64,000 bases of DNA from Cherax quadricarinatus (GCF_038502225.1 NC_091312.1:34054523-34118522), one strand, 5' to 3'. Positions 22,936 to 37,061 are shown, numbered from the stretch's first letter. The notes: generated from the letters alone by a model not told the origin. Numbers and translations: made by a program.

Positions 22936-23515
22936 TAAGGAAGGAGCACGGCATCTGACCTAGTAGCACAAGCTAGTCAGGTCCAACTTACACCCACCCA
23001 CACCCACTCCTGTATTTATCTAACCTATTTTTAAAACTACACAACGTTTTAGCTTCTATAACGGTACTCGGGAGTTTGTTCCACTCACCCACAACTCTAT
23101 TACCAAACCAGTGCTTTCCTATATCCTTCCTGAATCTGAATTTTTCAAACTTGAAAACATTGCTGCGAGTTCTGTCTTGGCTGGAAATTTTCAGCACACT
23201 ATTTACATCCCTTTTATTTATTACTGTTTTCCATTTATACACCTCAGTCATATCTCCCCTAATTCTACGCCTATCTAGAGAGTGCAGATTCAGGGTCCTC
23301 AGTCTATCCTCATAGGGAAGATTTCTGATACATGGGATCAACTTTGTCATCCTCCTCTGTACGTTTTCCAGAGCATTTATATCCATTCTGTAATACGGTG
23401 ACTAGAACTGTGCAGCACAATCTAAATAAGGCCTAACCAAGGATATATAGAGTTGAAGAACAACCTGAGGACTTCCATTATGTATACTTCTATATATGAA
23501 GCCAAGGATTCTGAG
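22936..23515 (-). pseudogene. LINE L-B fragment in BEL/Pao copy B
   Basis: Minus-strand C-terminal RT piece nearly identical to 12480-13000: LQLYISLVRPYLD, MDINALENVQRRMTKLIPCI and FKNRLDKYRSGCGWV (22988-23386). 5'-truncated at about 23515 within GCATGC. Its short 3' UTR ends at about 22936 without the TTCTTATG tail. Confidence 0.88.
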
Positions 23516-23550
23516 CATGCAAATCCAATTAATTGTGCCAACTATAATCC

Positions 23551-23888
23551 ATTACACAAACACCATTAATTAATTAATGTCAATTATATGTAAACCCAGC
23601 AATCCATTACTTTCAATCAAATCATTAAATTAAATTAAATTTTCACTGATTACATATCCAACCGTGTTAGGCCCAAAGGTTTATGAATTATTATTACTAT
23701 GTGAGCAAATTACAGGCAAATTACACAAACACCATTAATTAATTAATGTCAATTATATGTAAACCCAGCAATCCATTACTTTCAATCAAATCATTAAATT
23801 AAATTAAATTTTCACTGATTACATATCCAACCGTGTTAGGCCCAAAGGTTTATGAATTATTATTACTATGTGAGCAAATTACAGGCAT
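23551..23888. repeat. 169 bp tandem duplication at the LTR/leader junction
   Basis: 23551-23719 and 23720-23888 start with ATTACACAAACACC, end in GCAAATTACAGGCA and look essentially identical, so the duplication is recent or homogenised. It covers the last bases of LTR B and the first part of the leader. Confidence 0.9.
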
Positions 23889-25690
23889 GAGGTTTACAGG
23901 ACATTACCTAAATTATTAGGTACAAGTAACTGGGTCAGATAAGTGGGATTTAAGTCACAGCGGGTCACTGTACTGTAACTCCCTCGATGCCTACTTCTTC
24001 ACCACTCTTACATAAAGCTAGACCTGAAATTAAATTAATAATTATAATTGTGAGAAATCAGGTGGGTAAATTTTACAGACAATGTCCTGAATTAATATTT
24101 CACCCCTATAACTGTGAACAAACTTTGGTGCATCAAACAGTTTGCACTTACTGATAGTGATGTACCTGAGAGTCAAGTGGGACTTTAAGGACACCAGGTC
24201 ACAATAATATCCCTCCTTCGTGCCCACCTTCACAGGTCATTAGGTCTCATGGCTTAACCTTAAATTATTATTAGAACATATAGTTCTTAAAACTATTTGA
24301 AAAAAAATATGCCTATAACACTGACTGTATATATTCAGTAATATCAATTACTTGACCTGTGTAATTTGCTTGTGTAATTTTATATAAATTCAAATCAATT
24401 ACATGATTGGAAAAGTATAAAGGACATTTCAATATTACTCACCAAGTTAAAATTTTGGTGTCGTATCCTAACGCCTCTCTTTCGGAAGGCATTTCATATT
24501 GGCCAATATAAATTAACATACCTGTAGTGAGACTTAATACACTGGGAAGCGTACATTACATGTGGTGTGAACTTCATCAATTTCTGGCGATACCGCTTCT
24601 ATTACAACTTAGTAAATTTCATTTGAAGATTCGGCTGATTTCCAAATTCCACCTGGGCCATAATCACTCAGATTAAGTTTTCCTTTGATGACCTCTCCCT
24701 CTTGGTTCAAATAAAGAGCCGAGACGACCAACAGTCAGCTTTCCACACCCGTGTCAACACTGCCCCTTGCCATCTACCCAACCCCTCTTCCCCACCTCAT
24801 TTGGAAGCACTTCTTCCCCTCCTCACAAGAAGTTCGGTAATTTGTTACTACCAATAATACTTCATATTTACATTATATTATAATAACACTTCACATACAC
24901 ATACAAATTATAGGAAAATTTTAGTAAATTTTCCACAATAATATTAAAAACAGTTACTCTGGTAAATTTACGTTGTGTACTGTGCATGACTGAGCTCGCT
25001 GGGTACACAAAAGAAATTTGTATTACCACTTACCATTTAATTACTGAAGATGGATCACACCACAATACCTGACACCTAGACCCTACACTGGCCAGCTAGA
25101 AATCTAAATACAAGGATTAATGGTGCACTTCCCTGTGAGTGTTGTTTGTATCTCTTATCTTTTGTCATCCACATGTAATTCTTGATGTCCCACAAATTTC
25201 CTGTCTCAATTCTTCAGCAGTGGACATTAACACAGGTTCCTAACTACAGATTCAGGCCAAAACCTCCAAATTTTGCTCAGAAGATGCCAAATTATTAGCA
25301 GAATTTTCCCAACAGCCAGTGTTCACAAATTACAAGTGGCGTCCCCTATTTTTCTGTCCTTGTTGCCAAATTGTATAGGTTTTCCACACTATTTATCCTT
25401 ATTCTTCAGCAGCAACGTGACAGCAATTTCTAAACTACGGATTAAGGCCAATAAACACCAACTGACCTTCGAGAACACCTTATTACATTGCGCAGTTCAG
25501 ACCCGTGTTCACACATTAAATTCAACATGGCGGCTTCTCTGCTGCATCACTCCATCGGCTGTTCTGCCTCCCCCCCCCCCTCACTCAAAATTTCTCGAAG
25601 GGTCCAAATAGCATCACATTTTATTACGCAATTATTATATTATTCATTTTTATGTTCTACATTTAGGTAACTATGCAAAAAATTTCCACA
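23869..25690 (-). mobile_element. BEL/Pao copy B 5' LTR, enlarged by a nested solo LTR
   Basis: Starts on the minus strand with TGTGGAAATTTTTTGC at 25690 and ends GCTCACA at 23869. It aligns by eye with 18529-17610 except for an 889 bp insertion at 24049-24937. Contains two GCTGAAGAATxxGGA blocks shared with copy A. Confidence 0.85.
24049..24937 (-). mobile_element. Solo LTR nested in LTR B, 5 bp target duplication
   Basis: Minus-strand ends TGTGGAAAATTTAC and TTTCTCACA (TG...CA). Flanked by ATAAT at 24044-24048 and 24938-24942. Sequence inside (AGTCCCACTTGACTC, GGTGGGCACGAAGGAGGG) is a divergent relative of the surrounding LTR, so this is a related BEL/Pao family reduced to a solo LTR. Confidence 0.85.
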
Positions 25691-25857
25691 TGAATTATGT
25701 GAGTATATAATGTATCCTATCATTATACCAACCCTAGTCTATGAGAATTTTAATTATAAAAGTGTGTAAAAATGGTAAAGCAAGGTGGAATACAAAAAGA
25801 AAATTAATTAGGTCATTTAGCAACGAACTTCGCCCAGCCGCAGAGTGGATTTTTTTT

Positions 25858-26189
<332 letters not shown>

Positions 26190-27596
26190 TTTTTTTTTTT
26201 ATATTTTATTTAAAACTCAGGTACAAAAATATATGGGTACATAATCAATATGTAACAAGATACAGGCAGTGAACAATAATCAACTGTGACTACACAGTAC
26301 TGAAGAAGCACATATATAATGACAGAACTGGCTGCTGCACTCAAATCAAACACCGCTTGTACGTACTGTGCTTCACATGAAAATGTGGTCATACATACAT
26401 ATACATATACACACACACATACATATATACATATATATACATATATATATACATATATATACATACATATATATATACATATATATACACATATACATAC
26501 ATATATATATATACATATACATACACACACATACACATACAACCCACCCAGTAAAGCTTACACTCCCCCCACCATGAAAACGTGCCACTTTCACCTTAAA
26601 TACACAGTGACAAAACTCTTATACATACACATTTGCAAAAGCATTAAAAACTTCAATGACAATATATATATAAACACAATCCAGCCAGCTAAACGGCTGA
26701 CACTATAATACAAGGAATGTCTGAACCTGATGGCTCACATCCACCATAGAACACAATCCACCCTACCCTCATATACCCTATGGTAATAATTAATATCGTG
26801 CACGGTGGTGGGTTTAAGACACTACCGCTGACACTTCAACCCCTCCCCCCCACATGCCTAGTAACTGTGTCTGCCATCACCACTCATAACCACCAACAGT
26901 TCTTGATAGTAATTTATATATCACCCTAAAAACACGCTACACACATAACCTACCACAATAATAAATAAATTTACACATTATTCCCTCCTGCAGACAGATT
27001 ATTTACACTGCCGGAGATAATCTATACATCACATCCTACAGAGAATGGACAACATTAGACATCTAAAATATGACATGTGTATCACATGACCTGCTATTGC
27101 AGAGATTACTTAAACTCCTACCCCCCCCCCCCAATGAAAAAACTGACCAGTTTCACCTGGCAATACACAAGATCAAAAACTCATTCACTTGAACATATAT
27201 AATGAAAATGTGAAAAAAAAAAATCTGTAACAATATATAAGCAAAAACACCCCAGGCAAGATCTTACATTATATACAATACCAGAACGTTCCACTAGTTA
27301 AAAAACAGGTATGAAACCTCATTATGACAAGTTACATTGCTCATATATAGGTAGACATGTATAATTACAGGTTAAAATATGCTTATATACTAACATGCTT
27401 ATGTACATCCTTACAAAACATGAAGGAATCCTTAGATAAATTATAATCATCGGTGTTCACAATAACACCAAGACATTACATTGAATATCACATTGAATAT
27501 CACCTCAACATCCTTTCCTCACACAATTCCACACACACTCACACAACACACTCACCCCCCCCCTGGGAAGGCCAGCCCGTTCATGCCCCTGACCGC
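26190..27596 (-). other. 3' UTR of the Tx1-like LINE
   Basis: No coding content. Contains a CATA/TATA microsatellite at about 26395-26535 and C-rich runs at 27121-27132 and 27555-27563 (plus strand). Unusually long for a LINE 3' UTR. Confidence 0.75.
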
Positions 27597-30500
27597 TTAT
27601 AAAGACCATAAATCCCTCAAAAGAAAGTCCCTGTAGCCCTCCGAGAAATCCCTCTCCCACCTCCTACCATATATTTCCCTGTTGCGACACTTTGTTCTAT
27701 AAAAGGATGCTGCTATGGCCATCCTACGTTCCTCCGCCCCTTTGTCTCTCATTGCCCATGATATATACACAAAATCAACCATTAAGTAAGCCACTGCCCT
27801 TTGAACCTTTACCCCAACCCCACCTACATCTAAACTAAGCGCTCTCAAAACCGACAACCCTTTCCCCCCCACATACCGGATTACTTTCCCTAACCATTCC
27901 CGCACAATCCCTAGGCTTTCACAAAAATAAACTACATGAAAAGCTGATTCATCTACCCCACAAACCTGACACACCCCACCCTCCCTTATTCGCCTATTTC
28001 GTAAAACAACCCCAGACGGCAATATTCCGTGAAGAAACCTATACATTACCTCCCTCACGCGAGGCCGGATGCGTAACCCTTTTAATCGGCCCCAAATGTC
28101 TTCCCATGCGTACATCGGGTACACTCCTTCCGTTGCCACTACCACCCTAGGCCATATCTTCCTCTCCATGGACCCTACCCGCATGTTTCTCGGCTCTCTG
28201 ACCATCATCAATAGACGCAACAACTCCTCACCATCTCTCAAATCTTGTCCCTTCCACCATCTCCGAAGATCTCCCTGCAGCATCCCCAACCCTCCACTCC
28301 CTTCCCCCCGAGCCCTTAGCAACCCATGTTTCACATATACACACTTCAACCTTCTTTCCAAATGAATTAACCCCAGCCCTCCCAAGGCCACCGGAAGTGT
28401 TACCACCTCTCTTTTCAACCAATCGCATCCCGAACCCCAGATAAAACGGAAAACTCTGTTCAACAATCTCCGGACATCCCCATACACCAAAGGGTACAAA
28501 GCTGCCACATGCCATATTTTACTGTACAAAAGCACATTGACCACAATGACCCTCTGGTGTAGCGTAAGATGTGTCGGCCTCAATCCTGACAATCTTCCCA
28601 ATACCCTATCTACCACACCCTTTGAATTATTCTCCCTCGCCATCTGAGCATTACCCATATACACAACTCCACAAATTTTCACCCGGTCCACGACACTCCA
28701 CCTCACTCCCCCACCCCCGCCCTCCTGCCCATCCCATTCACCCAATATCATGAGCTTAGATTTATGCACATTCACTGCCATACCTGTTGCCATCCCAAAA
28801 ACGTCTATAACTCTCTCCAGACCCTCCAATCCCTCCCTCCCACTCACTAGGACAGTTGTGTCATCAACGTAACCTATGATACTGGGACTCCCACCTCGTA
28901 TGTCCTCCCTTACCCCCTCCTGTATGCACCTTTCCACTGCCCTATAAAATGGATTCTGTAAACATGCAAATAATATTTGTGACAACGGGCAACCTTGCCT
29001 CAATCCCCTGCCCATTTTCACATGCAACCCCACCCTCCCATTTATCTGTACACACATCCCAGCTCCCCGATATAAAGTACGTGCCCAATTCACAATGTCC
29101 TCCCCGAACCCTTGCCACTCCATGATTCTCCACAGAGCCTCCCTCTCGACACTGTCATATGCCGTTCTCCAATCCAACGCCAATACCCCACGTTCCCCCT
29201 CTTGTGGACCCTCAATAAACCTTCTAATAACCCCATGCCCCTCATACATTGATCTCCCCGGAATCCCATATTGACCCCTCACTATTACCTTTCCAATGAC
29301 CTTTTTTATACGATTACCTAAAATTTTTGCAAAAAGTTTGTAGTCTCCACACATGAGTGATATCATCCGGTAATCTCTCACTGTGCACTGACTTTCACCC
29401 TTTGGCACCAAAACTACTAGTGCTGTCGCCTGCAAAGGTCCCAACGCACCCCTCTCTTTTATGATATTAAATAATTGCACCAAAAAATCTTTTAATACTC
29501 CCCAATGCTGTATGTAAAACTCCGCAGGCAGCCCATCTATCCCCGGTGCCTTACCCCTGCTCATACTCATTAAAGCCGTCCACACCTCTTCCTCCACAAT
29601 AGGCCCCTGTAACTGTTCCCTGTCGTCCCTGTCCAGCACACTCTGCACCCATCCCCCTGTCTCTCTTAAAGCCCCCTCTCTCACACCCACACTCCTCATA
29701 TGTGCACTAAGCCAAGAATCAACATACCCTCCCATCCCCTCCGTTGTCACCAAATCTTGTCCCTCCCTATACCCTTCTATGTCCTCAAGAACTCTCAAAC
29801 CCACCATTTCCATTGCAACACACCGGTGCCCCTGCCCTCGCAGGACACACGCTGATGGTCTATCACCCCACATGACCTCCTCCAACCCCCCTAAAACCCT
29901 TGCCGCATCAAACCTCTCATTTTGCACTTCCATTAGGCGTTCCTTCACTCCTTCTATGTCAGCCACAGGGGCTCCCATCCCCCCCCTTCCTCTCTCATGA
30001 TACTCCCTTAACTGCCCCTCAAGATACCTAATAAGCCCATAAGCCAACTGATTCTTGTGCCTTCCCTGTCGGACATAGAACTCTCGAATCCTCGTCTTTG
30101 CCGTCACATCCCACCATCTCAACACATCCCCATTGACTTCCATCCCTTCCCATAAGCCTTTCCACCATTGTGCAAATAGGACCCTCCCCTCAACATCTTG
30201 AAGCAACCGAACATTCAATTTCCAATAACTCTTATACCTGTTCGGCCGCCCCTCCCATCCCAAATCCACCAAAACACCTCTATGATCAGAAAAAAAAGAC
30301 ATCCAAAACCCTTACACTCCGTACCACAGCTTTCCTTGTCACGTATATCCTGTCCAGCCGTGCAGCATACCCCTGCCTCACAAAGGTGTGCTGCACCTCC
30401 CACGCCGCCCCCCCCCTCTACATCCACCAACCCCACCCCGGTTAACAGGTCCCTCAGAACGCCAGAACAATATCCTGCTCCCCTAGGTTCCACATCCTTG

Positions 30501-30958
30501 CGGCGTATAACACAATTCCAGTCCCCTCCCACCACAGCTAATGCTGGAAGCGACCTTAAGTGATACACCAACACTTCACGTACAAACTCATTCTTCACTC
30601 GACTGTCCCCCTCCGCCGGACCATAAACACACACAAAAGACATCTTATCTCTTCCCCATGTCCCATCCACTCTTATAACCCTCCCCTCACCCCCCTCCTC
30701 ACAATGATGTACAGTAAACGGGCTAGCCTCCCTCACCAAAATAGCCACTCCTCCTTTCAATCTCGTTGAGTGTGCCGTATATACAGTATACCCCTCAATC
30801 ATCAACATACAACCCAGCTTGTGGTTGTGCTCTTGCACAAACACTACATCTATACCATACCTAATGAGCATCTCATGAAACCATTCACACTTCCTAGAAT
30901 TTTTCAGACCATTAACATTTATAGAGAGACTCTTGAATTTGTCAATGGAGGTTTGCCT
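27597..30958 (-). pseudogene. Tx1/L1-like ORF2: AP endonuclease plus reverse transcriptase
   Basis: Retrotransposon polyprotein that nicks target DNA and reverse-transcribes its own RNA. The endonuclease starts with SLSINVNGLKNS (about 30937), then DVVFVQEHNHK (catalytic Glu), VVGGDWNCVI, and FFSDHRG at 30293. The RT (901-codon frame from 30302) has KAPGIDGLPAEFY, YRMISLMCGDYKLFAKIL, motif A LALDWRTAYDSV (residue 377), motif B RQGCPLSQILF and motif C GYVDDTTVLV (480-481). The C-terminus has C-x2-C-x7-H-x4-C at 778-794. Two +1 homopolymer steps break the frame: nine C at 30408-30416 and eight A at 30290-30297 (plus strand). Removing one base from each gives a single frame of about 1120 codons, so this is almost intact; assembly error is possible. 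Confidence 0.9.
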
Positions 30959-32193
30959 TTACGTATTGCACCACCTTTATCCCCCTTCCCCTTTATACGC
31001 CCTTGATCTTCAATCACCATTCTGTGATCTGCTTTCACATGCCCCTTGCCCCTGGACCCCCCAGGTCCATGCTCAACCACTTCAGCCCACACCTTTTTGC
31101 CCGAACGCTGTGCCGGAGTGAGCACATCCACATCGTCCACGTCCGAGGGCACTGCCGCTCTCTTCCGTGACACTCGAGCCTTTCTCCCCGCCTCCACCTG
31201 GAAGCCATCCCCGTGCACTTCCGCCACCACCGTGCCAATTTGCAACCCAGCCTCAACCTGGGTCTCTGACATGCCTCCCCCCCTCTCACCACCTGGAACC
31301 CCAGCAGCATCCAGGGCACCCACAAGCCCCTCAACTGTAACCTCTCCTGGGGTCCCTAACAGGTCGTGGAGGACTGAATCAATGGTAGCCTCCACGGCCC
31401 TGTCCTCACCCAGTGACACCACATCTTTGGGTTCCGGTGCCTGCCCGGCAGTGCATGTCTCTCTCGGAAGAGTTACACACTCTTCCTCCCTCAAGGCCTC
31501 CTCGACCTCCACACTCCAAGCCTTGTTCAAGGAAACCGACTCAGGTCGTGCCAAATCCAACGTCTCAAGGTCCTCTGATGCCTCCTTATGCTGCTCCTTC
31601 GCCTGCGTACCCTGTTGTTTAACACACTGCGCAGCAATGTGATCATAGGCACCGCATAATCGACAGGTACGTTGTTGCCCTGCGTAAGTCACCATTACTT
31701 GAGTCCTGAAGTCTTCTAGGAAAATATAGGAAGGAATAGGATGCCTCAATGTCATTTTTAAGGAAAAACTTCCTTCAGGCATCCTAGAATACGATCCTTC
31801 CTTCCATTTCCCCAATGTCGCCATATGAACAGTCCCAAACTTCTCGAAGACAGCACGTAGGTCTGCCTCATTAGCCTCAAAGGGTACATTTCTTATCTTC
31901 ACCCACGTATAATGGCGGGACACATCATGTAGCCTTACCGTCACTGCAGGATTCACTGGTACACAAAGATCTTGGAACCTGGCGACTATGTCCTCATATA
32001 CACTTGCATTGAGAAACTTCACAAAAATTCTATATGCCCCATTCAAGGCTACACCATACAGCTCTTCGTTGGCAATGCCGTATGTGTCCCTGATGATGGC
32101 AGGTAATAAAACTTGAGCTGAGTGGGCATGCACAGCCCCACGCACCACTTCTATGCCGACAGTGTTTACCCTTCTTCTTGCCGGCTGCGCCAT
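30919..32193 (-). CDS. Tx1/L1-like ORF1: RNA-binding protein with RRM and CCHC
   Basis: 424 codons, ATG at 32193, 82 bp after the element's 5' end. Residues about 90-130 (WVKIRNVPFEANEADLRAVF, then EKFGTV) look like an RNA-recognition motif. CRLCGAYDHIAAQC (about 182-195) is a CCHC zinc knuckle. The rest is acidic then basic, with a C-terminal Lys/Gly-rich tail. By analogy with L1/Tx1 ORF1 it would bind element RNA in a ribonucleoprotein. Its stop (30919-30921) lies within the start of ORF2 in a different frame, leaving a 40 nt overlap. No internal stop or frame break seen. Confidence 0.88.
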   Translation of the reverse strand: MAQPARRRVNTVGIEVVRGAVHAHSAQVLLPAIIRDTYGIANEELYGVALNGAYRIFVKFLNASVYEDIVARFQDLCVPVNPAVTVRLHDVSRHYTWVKIRNVPFEANEADLRAVFEKFGTVHMATLGKWKEGSYSRMPEGSFSLKMTLRHPIPSYIFLEDFRTQVMVTYAGQQRTCRLCGAYDHIAAQCVKQQGTQAKEQHKEASEDLETLDLARPESVSLNKAWSVEVEEALREEECVTLPRETCTAGQAPEPKDVVSLGEDRAVEATIDSVLHDLLGTPGEVTVEGLVGALDAAGVPGGERGGGMSETQVEAGLQIGTVVAEVHGDGFQVEAGRKARVSRKRAAVPSDVDDVDVLTPAQRSGKKVWAEVVEHGPGGSRGKGHVKADHRMVIEDQGRIKGKGDKGGAIRKGKPPLTNSRVSL

Positions 32194-32275
32194 TTTGAGA
32201 AAACCAAGTTGTCACCGGCTGACAGCAGAGGGCAGGCTCAGCTCACGTCCGCTCGTCCCAAAGGTTGAGCGACGA

Positions 32276-32455
32276 ATGGTGACCGAAAATTCACGATGCT
32301 CTAACCAACTGGACCATACAGTCCTACAAGAATAACGCATGCAGCAAAGTTAGGTGTTGTACTGTGATCCGAGGACATACGATGGTGTGGGTGACTCACA
32401 GCTAATTTCTTATACTCCCCGTTTGGTGTACTTGCTTCCACAAGCAGTATATATA
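32276..32455 (-). mobile_element. S1 SINE, 5' half, split by the Tx1-like LINE
   Basis: Minus strand gives the 5' leader (GAAATTAGCTGTGAG, ACCATCGTATGTCCTCGG) and the tRNA-like start GGTCCAGTTGGTTAGAGCATCG with the A box, breaking at TTTCGGTCACCAT. It rejoins 26189 once the LINE is removed. Confidence 0.85.
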
Positions 32456-33340
<885 letters not shown>

Positions 33341-33721
33341 TTATTTGTTCCATGTATTATTAAATTCTTCTCTAATTCTATTAATTATAAATGGATCTAA
33401 TTTATATAAACCAAAGGAAATATTCATATTATTGTCAAAACTGCTTTTTATGAAACAAGATTCAATTATATTCCTGTCGACCATGGACTTGCTTGATACT
33501 ACTTTCTCAACTTTTTGAAAATCAATTGGATGGTTAAAATCTCTTACATGAATAAATAGAGCATTGGAATTTTGTCCATTTCTAATGCTATATTTATGTT
33601 GTTTTAATCTTAGTTCGAGACTTTTACCAGTTTGACCGTAATAAACTTTATCGCAAATTTTACAAGGAATCTTATAGACACATCCATCAGCATTTTGGGG
33701 GGAATTCTTTATCAAAAGTTT
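33341..33721 (-). pseudogene. Penelope-like GIY-YIG endonuclease domain
   Basis: About 125 codons. GCVYKIPCKICDKVYYGQTG carries the GIY-YIG-type core (VYKI...VYYGQTG) with the C-x2-C pair characteristic of Penelope endonucleases, followed by KSLELRLKQHKYSIRNGQ (Arg and His of the active region) and ALFIHVRDFNHPIDF. ESCFIKS contains the expected metal-binding Glu, and the tail ends FNNTWNK*. The reverse transcriptase that should precede it is absent: the frame is lost near 33720 and a (TA)n tract begins at 33773. 5'-truncated copy. Confidence 0.88.
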
Positions 33722-33789
33722 TTTTTTACTGTATCAAGATTTTTAAATACAACTTTGATATTAAAAGTCTTATATATATATATATATAA

Positions 33790-35412
<1,623 letters not shown>

Positions 35413-35732
35413 AAGATAAGATAAGATAAGATTTCGTTCGGATTTTTAACCCCGGAGGGTTAGCCACCCAGGATAACCCAAGAAAGTCAGTGCGTCATCG
35501 AGGACTGTCTAACTTATTTCCATTGGGGTCCTTAATCTTGTCCCCCAGGATGCGACCCACACCAGTCGACTAACACCCAGGTACCTATTTGCTGCTAGGT
35601 GAACAGGACAACAGGTGTAAGGAAACGTGTCGGAATTTCCACCCGCCGGGAATCGAACCCGGGCCCTCCGTGTGTGAAGCGGGAGCTTTAGCCACCAGAC
35701 CACCGGGCCACACCCAGACCACCGGGCCACAC
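35413..35732 (-). mobile_element. tRNA-derived SINE family S2, copy 2, inside the RTE LINE
   Basis: Minus strand: GGTCTGGTGGCTAAAGC (A box), TTCACACACGG (anticodon position CAC, tRNA-Val-like), GGTTCGATTCC (B box), body, then (TTATC)n tail (plus 35413-35432). The 19 bp head segment CCAGACCACCGGGCCACAC is duplicated (35695-35713 and 35714-35732). RTE sequence CGCATTTACTT...CTCTTACAACC is interrupted, with ACTT at both edges. Confidence 0.9.
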
Positions 35733-36100
35733 TTCTCTTACAACCCCATCTATAATATATTAAACAACCACGGTGACATCACACATCCTTGTCTAAGGCC
35801 TACTTTTACTAGGAAATAATCTACCTCTTTCCTACATACTCTAACTTGAGCCTCACTATCCTCGTAAAAACTCTTCACTGCTTTCAGAAACCTACCTCCT
35901 AAACCATACATCTGCAACATCTGCCACATTGCCCCCCTATCCACCCTGTCATACGCCTTTTCCAAATCCGTAAATGCCACAAAAACCTCTTTAGCCTTAT
36001 CTAAATACTGTTCACTTATATGTTTCACACCTGGTCCACACACCCCCTACCTTTCCTAAAGCCTCCTTATTCATCTGCTATCCTATTCTCCGTCTTACTC

Positions 36101-36106
<6 letters not shown>
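35733..36106 (-). pseudogene. RTE-like LINE, RT palm (motif A and B)
   Basis: VAFTDLEKAYDRVDRGAMWQ (motif A, Asp present), then FYEDSEAQVRV and GLRQGCVMSPWLFN (motif B) on the minus strand, immediately before the SINE. 5'-truncated at a (TA)n tract. Both parts lie in one element because GLRQGCVMSPWLFN...FADDT is the normal order. Confidence 0.88.

Positions 36107-36189
<83 letters not shown>
36107..36189. repeat. (TA)n microsatellite
   Basis: Uninterrupted TA tract between the RTE fragment and an S1 SINE. Confidence 0.96.
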
Positions 36190-36194
<5 letters not shown>

Positions 36195-36448
36195 CCTGAT
36201 AAAGTAATGTGTACTCGGATACACAGTTTGCAGGTTCGAGTCCTGCTGTGGACGTAGAGACAATATGGCACGCCTCATGGTGAGTGAAAATCACATGACG
36301 CTCTAACTCACAGGACCACTCAATCTTACAAAAATCAAGCACCCAGCAGAGCTAGGTGTTTTACCTTGATCCGAGAACATACGGTGGTGTGGGTGCCTTT
36401 GAGCTAATTTCATTCTACTCTCCGTTTGGTGTACTTGCGTCCACAAGC
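36190..36448 (-). mobile_element. S1 SINE, minus orientation
   Basis: Minus strand has the S1 leader (GAATGAAATTAGCTC, ACCGTATGTTCTCGG), head GGTCCTGTGAGTTAGAGCG and TCACCATGAGGCGTGCC. The B-box region here differs from other copies (GGTTCGAGTCC in CTGCTGTGG context, plus strand 36231-36250). It is cut by an S2 SINE at 36449. Confidence 0.8.
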
Positions 36449-36737
36449 CTGGTGTCTAAAGCTTCCGCTTCACACACGGAGGGCCCGGGTTCGATTCCCG
36501 GCGGGTGGAAACATTTCGACACATTTCCTTACACCTGTTGTCCTGTTCACCTAGCAGCAAATAGGTACCTGGGTGTTAGTCGACTGGTGTGGGTCGCATC
36601 CTGGGGGACAAGATTAAGGACCCCAATGGAAATAAGTTAGACAGTCCTCGATGACGCACTGACTTTCTTGGGTTATCCTGGGTGGCTAACCCCCCGGGGT
36701 TAAAAATCCGAACGAAATCTTATCTTATCTTATCTTA
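36449..36737 (+). mobile_element. tRNA-derived SINE family S2, copy 3, nested in S1
   Basis: Head GGTGTCTAAAGCTTCCG, TTCACACACGG, B box GGTTCGATTCC, the same body as copies 1 and 2, and a (CTTAT)n tail at 36717-36737. S1 sequence lies on both sides, so the insertion order is S1 first, S2 later. Confidence 0.9.
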
Positions 36738-36945
36738 ACGAGTGGTATTTAATCATTAACAACACTGCGACTAGCCGAGGACTCGAACCCATGTCCATTT
36801 TTGTAGAGTTAAGTGGTCCTGAGGGTTAGAGCGTCATGTGATTTTCGCTCACCATGAGGCAGGCCAAAACGACATGGGTTCGAGTCCTTGGCTAGTCGCA
36901 GTCTTGTTACTGATTAAATACCACTCGTTTGTGGTTACAATAATG
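36738..36945 (+). mobile_element. Fold-back S1 SINE
   Basis: Plus-strand head (GAGGGTTAGAGCG; B box GGTTCGAGTCC at 36877-36887) flanked by facing copies of the body. 36738-36796 (AACGAGTGGTATTTAATC...CGAACCCATGTC) pairs with about 36871-36932 (GACATGGGTTCG...ATACCACTCGTT), arms near 58 bp with few mismatches. Same layout as at 10330 and 32456. Confidence 0.85.
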
Positions 36946-36976
36946 CACATACATACATACATACATACATACATAC

Positions 36977-37058
<82 letters not shown>
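36946..37058. repeat. (CATA)n and (TA)n
   Basis: Eight CATA units then about 40 TA units, between the S1 fold-back and the Penelope palindrome. Confidence 0.96.

Positions 37059-37061
<3 letters not shown>

Larger units (their letters stand above)
26190..32275 (-). mobile_element. Near-complete Tx1/L1-like LINE, 13 bp target duplication
   Basis: About 6.09 kb on the minus strand: 82 bp 5' UTR, ORF1 (32193-30919), ORF2 (about 30958-27597), 1.4 kb 3' UTR ending in an A run (plus-strand T run 26190-26201). ATGGTGACCGAAA flanks both sides (26177-26189 and 32276-32288), and the two flanks are the two halves of one S1 SINE, so both ends are defined. The RT sequence pattern, RRM/CCHC ORF1 and C-terminal CCHC place it in the L1/Tx1 group. 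Confidence 0.92.

Noticed and set aside
28069..28365. Plus-strand ORFs at 28069-31642 (up to 198 codons)
   Set aside because: Antisense shadows of the Tx1-like ORF1 and ORF2.
36449..36525. tRNA gene (Val-like, CAC)
   Set aside because: A and B boxes are present but the acceptor and anticodon stems do not pair properly and a conserved SINE body and tail follow; it is a SINE head.
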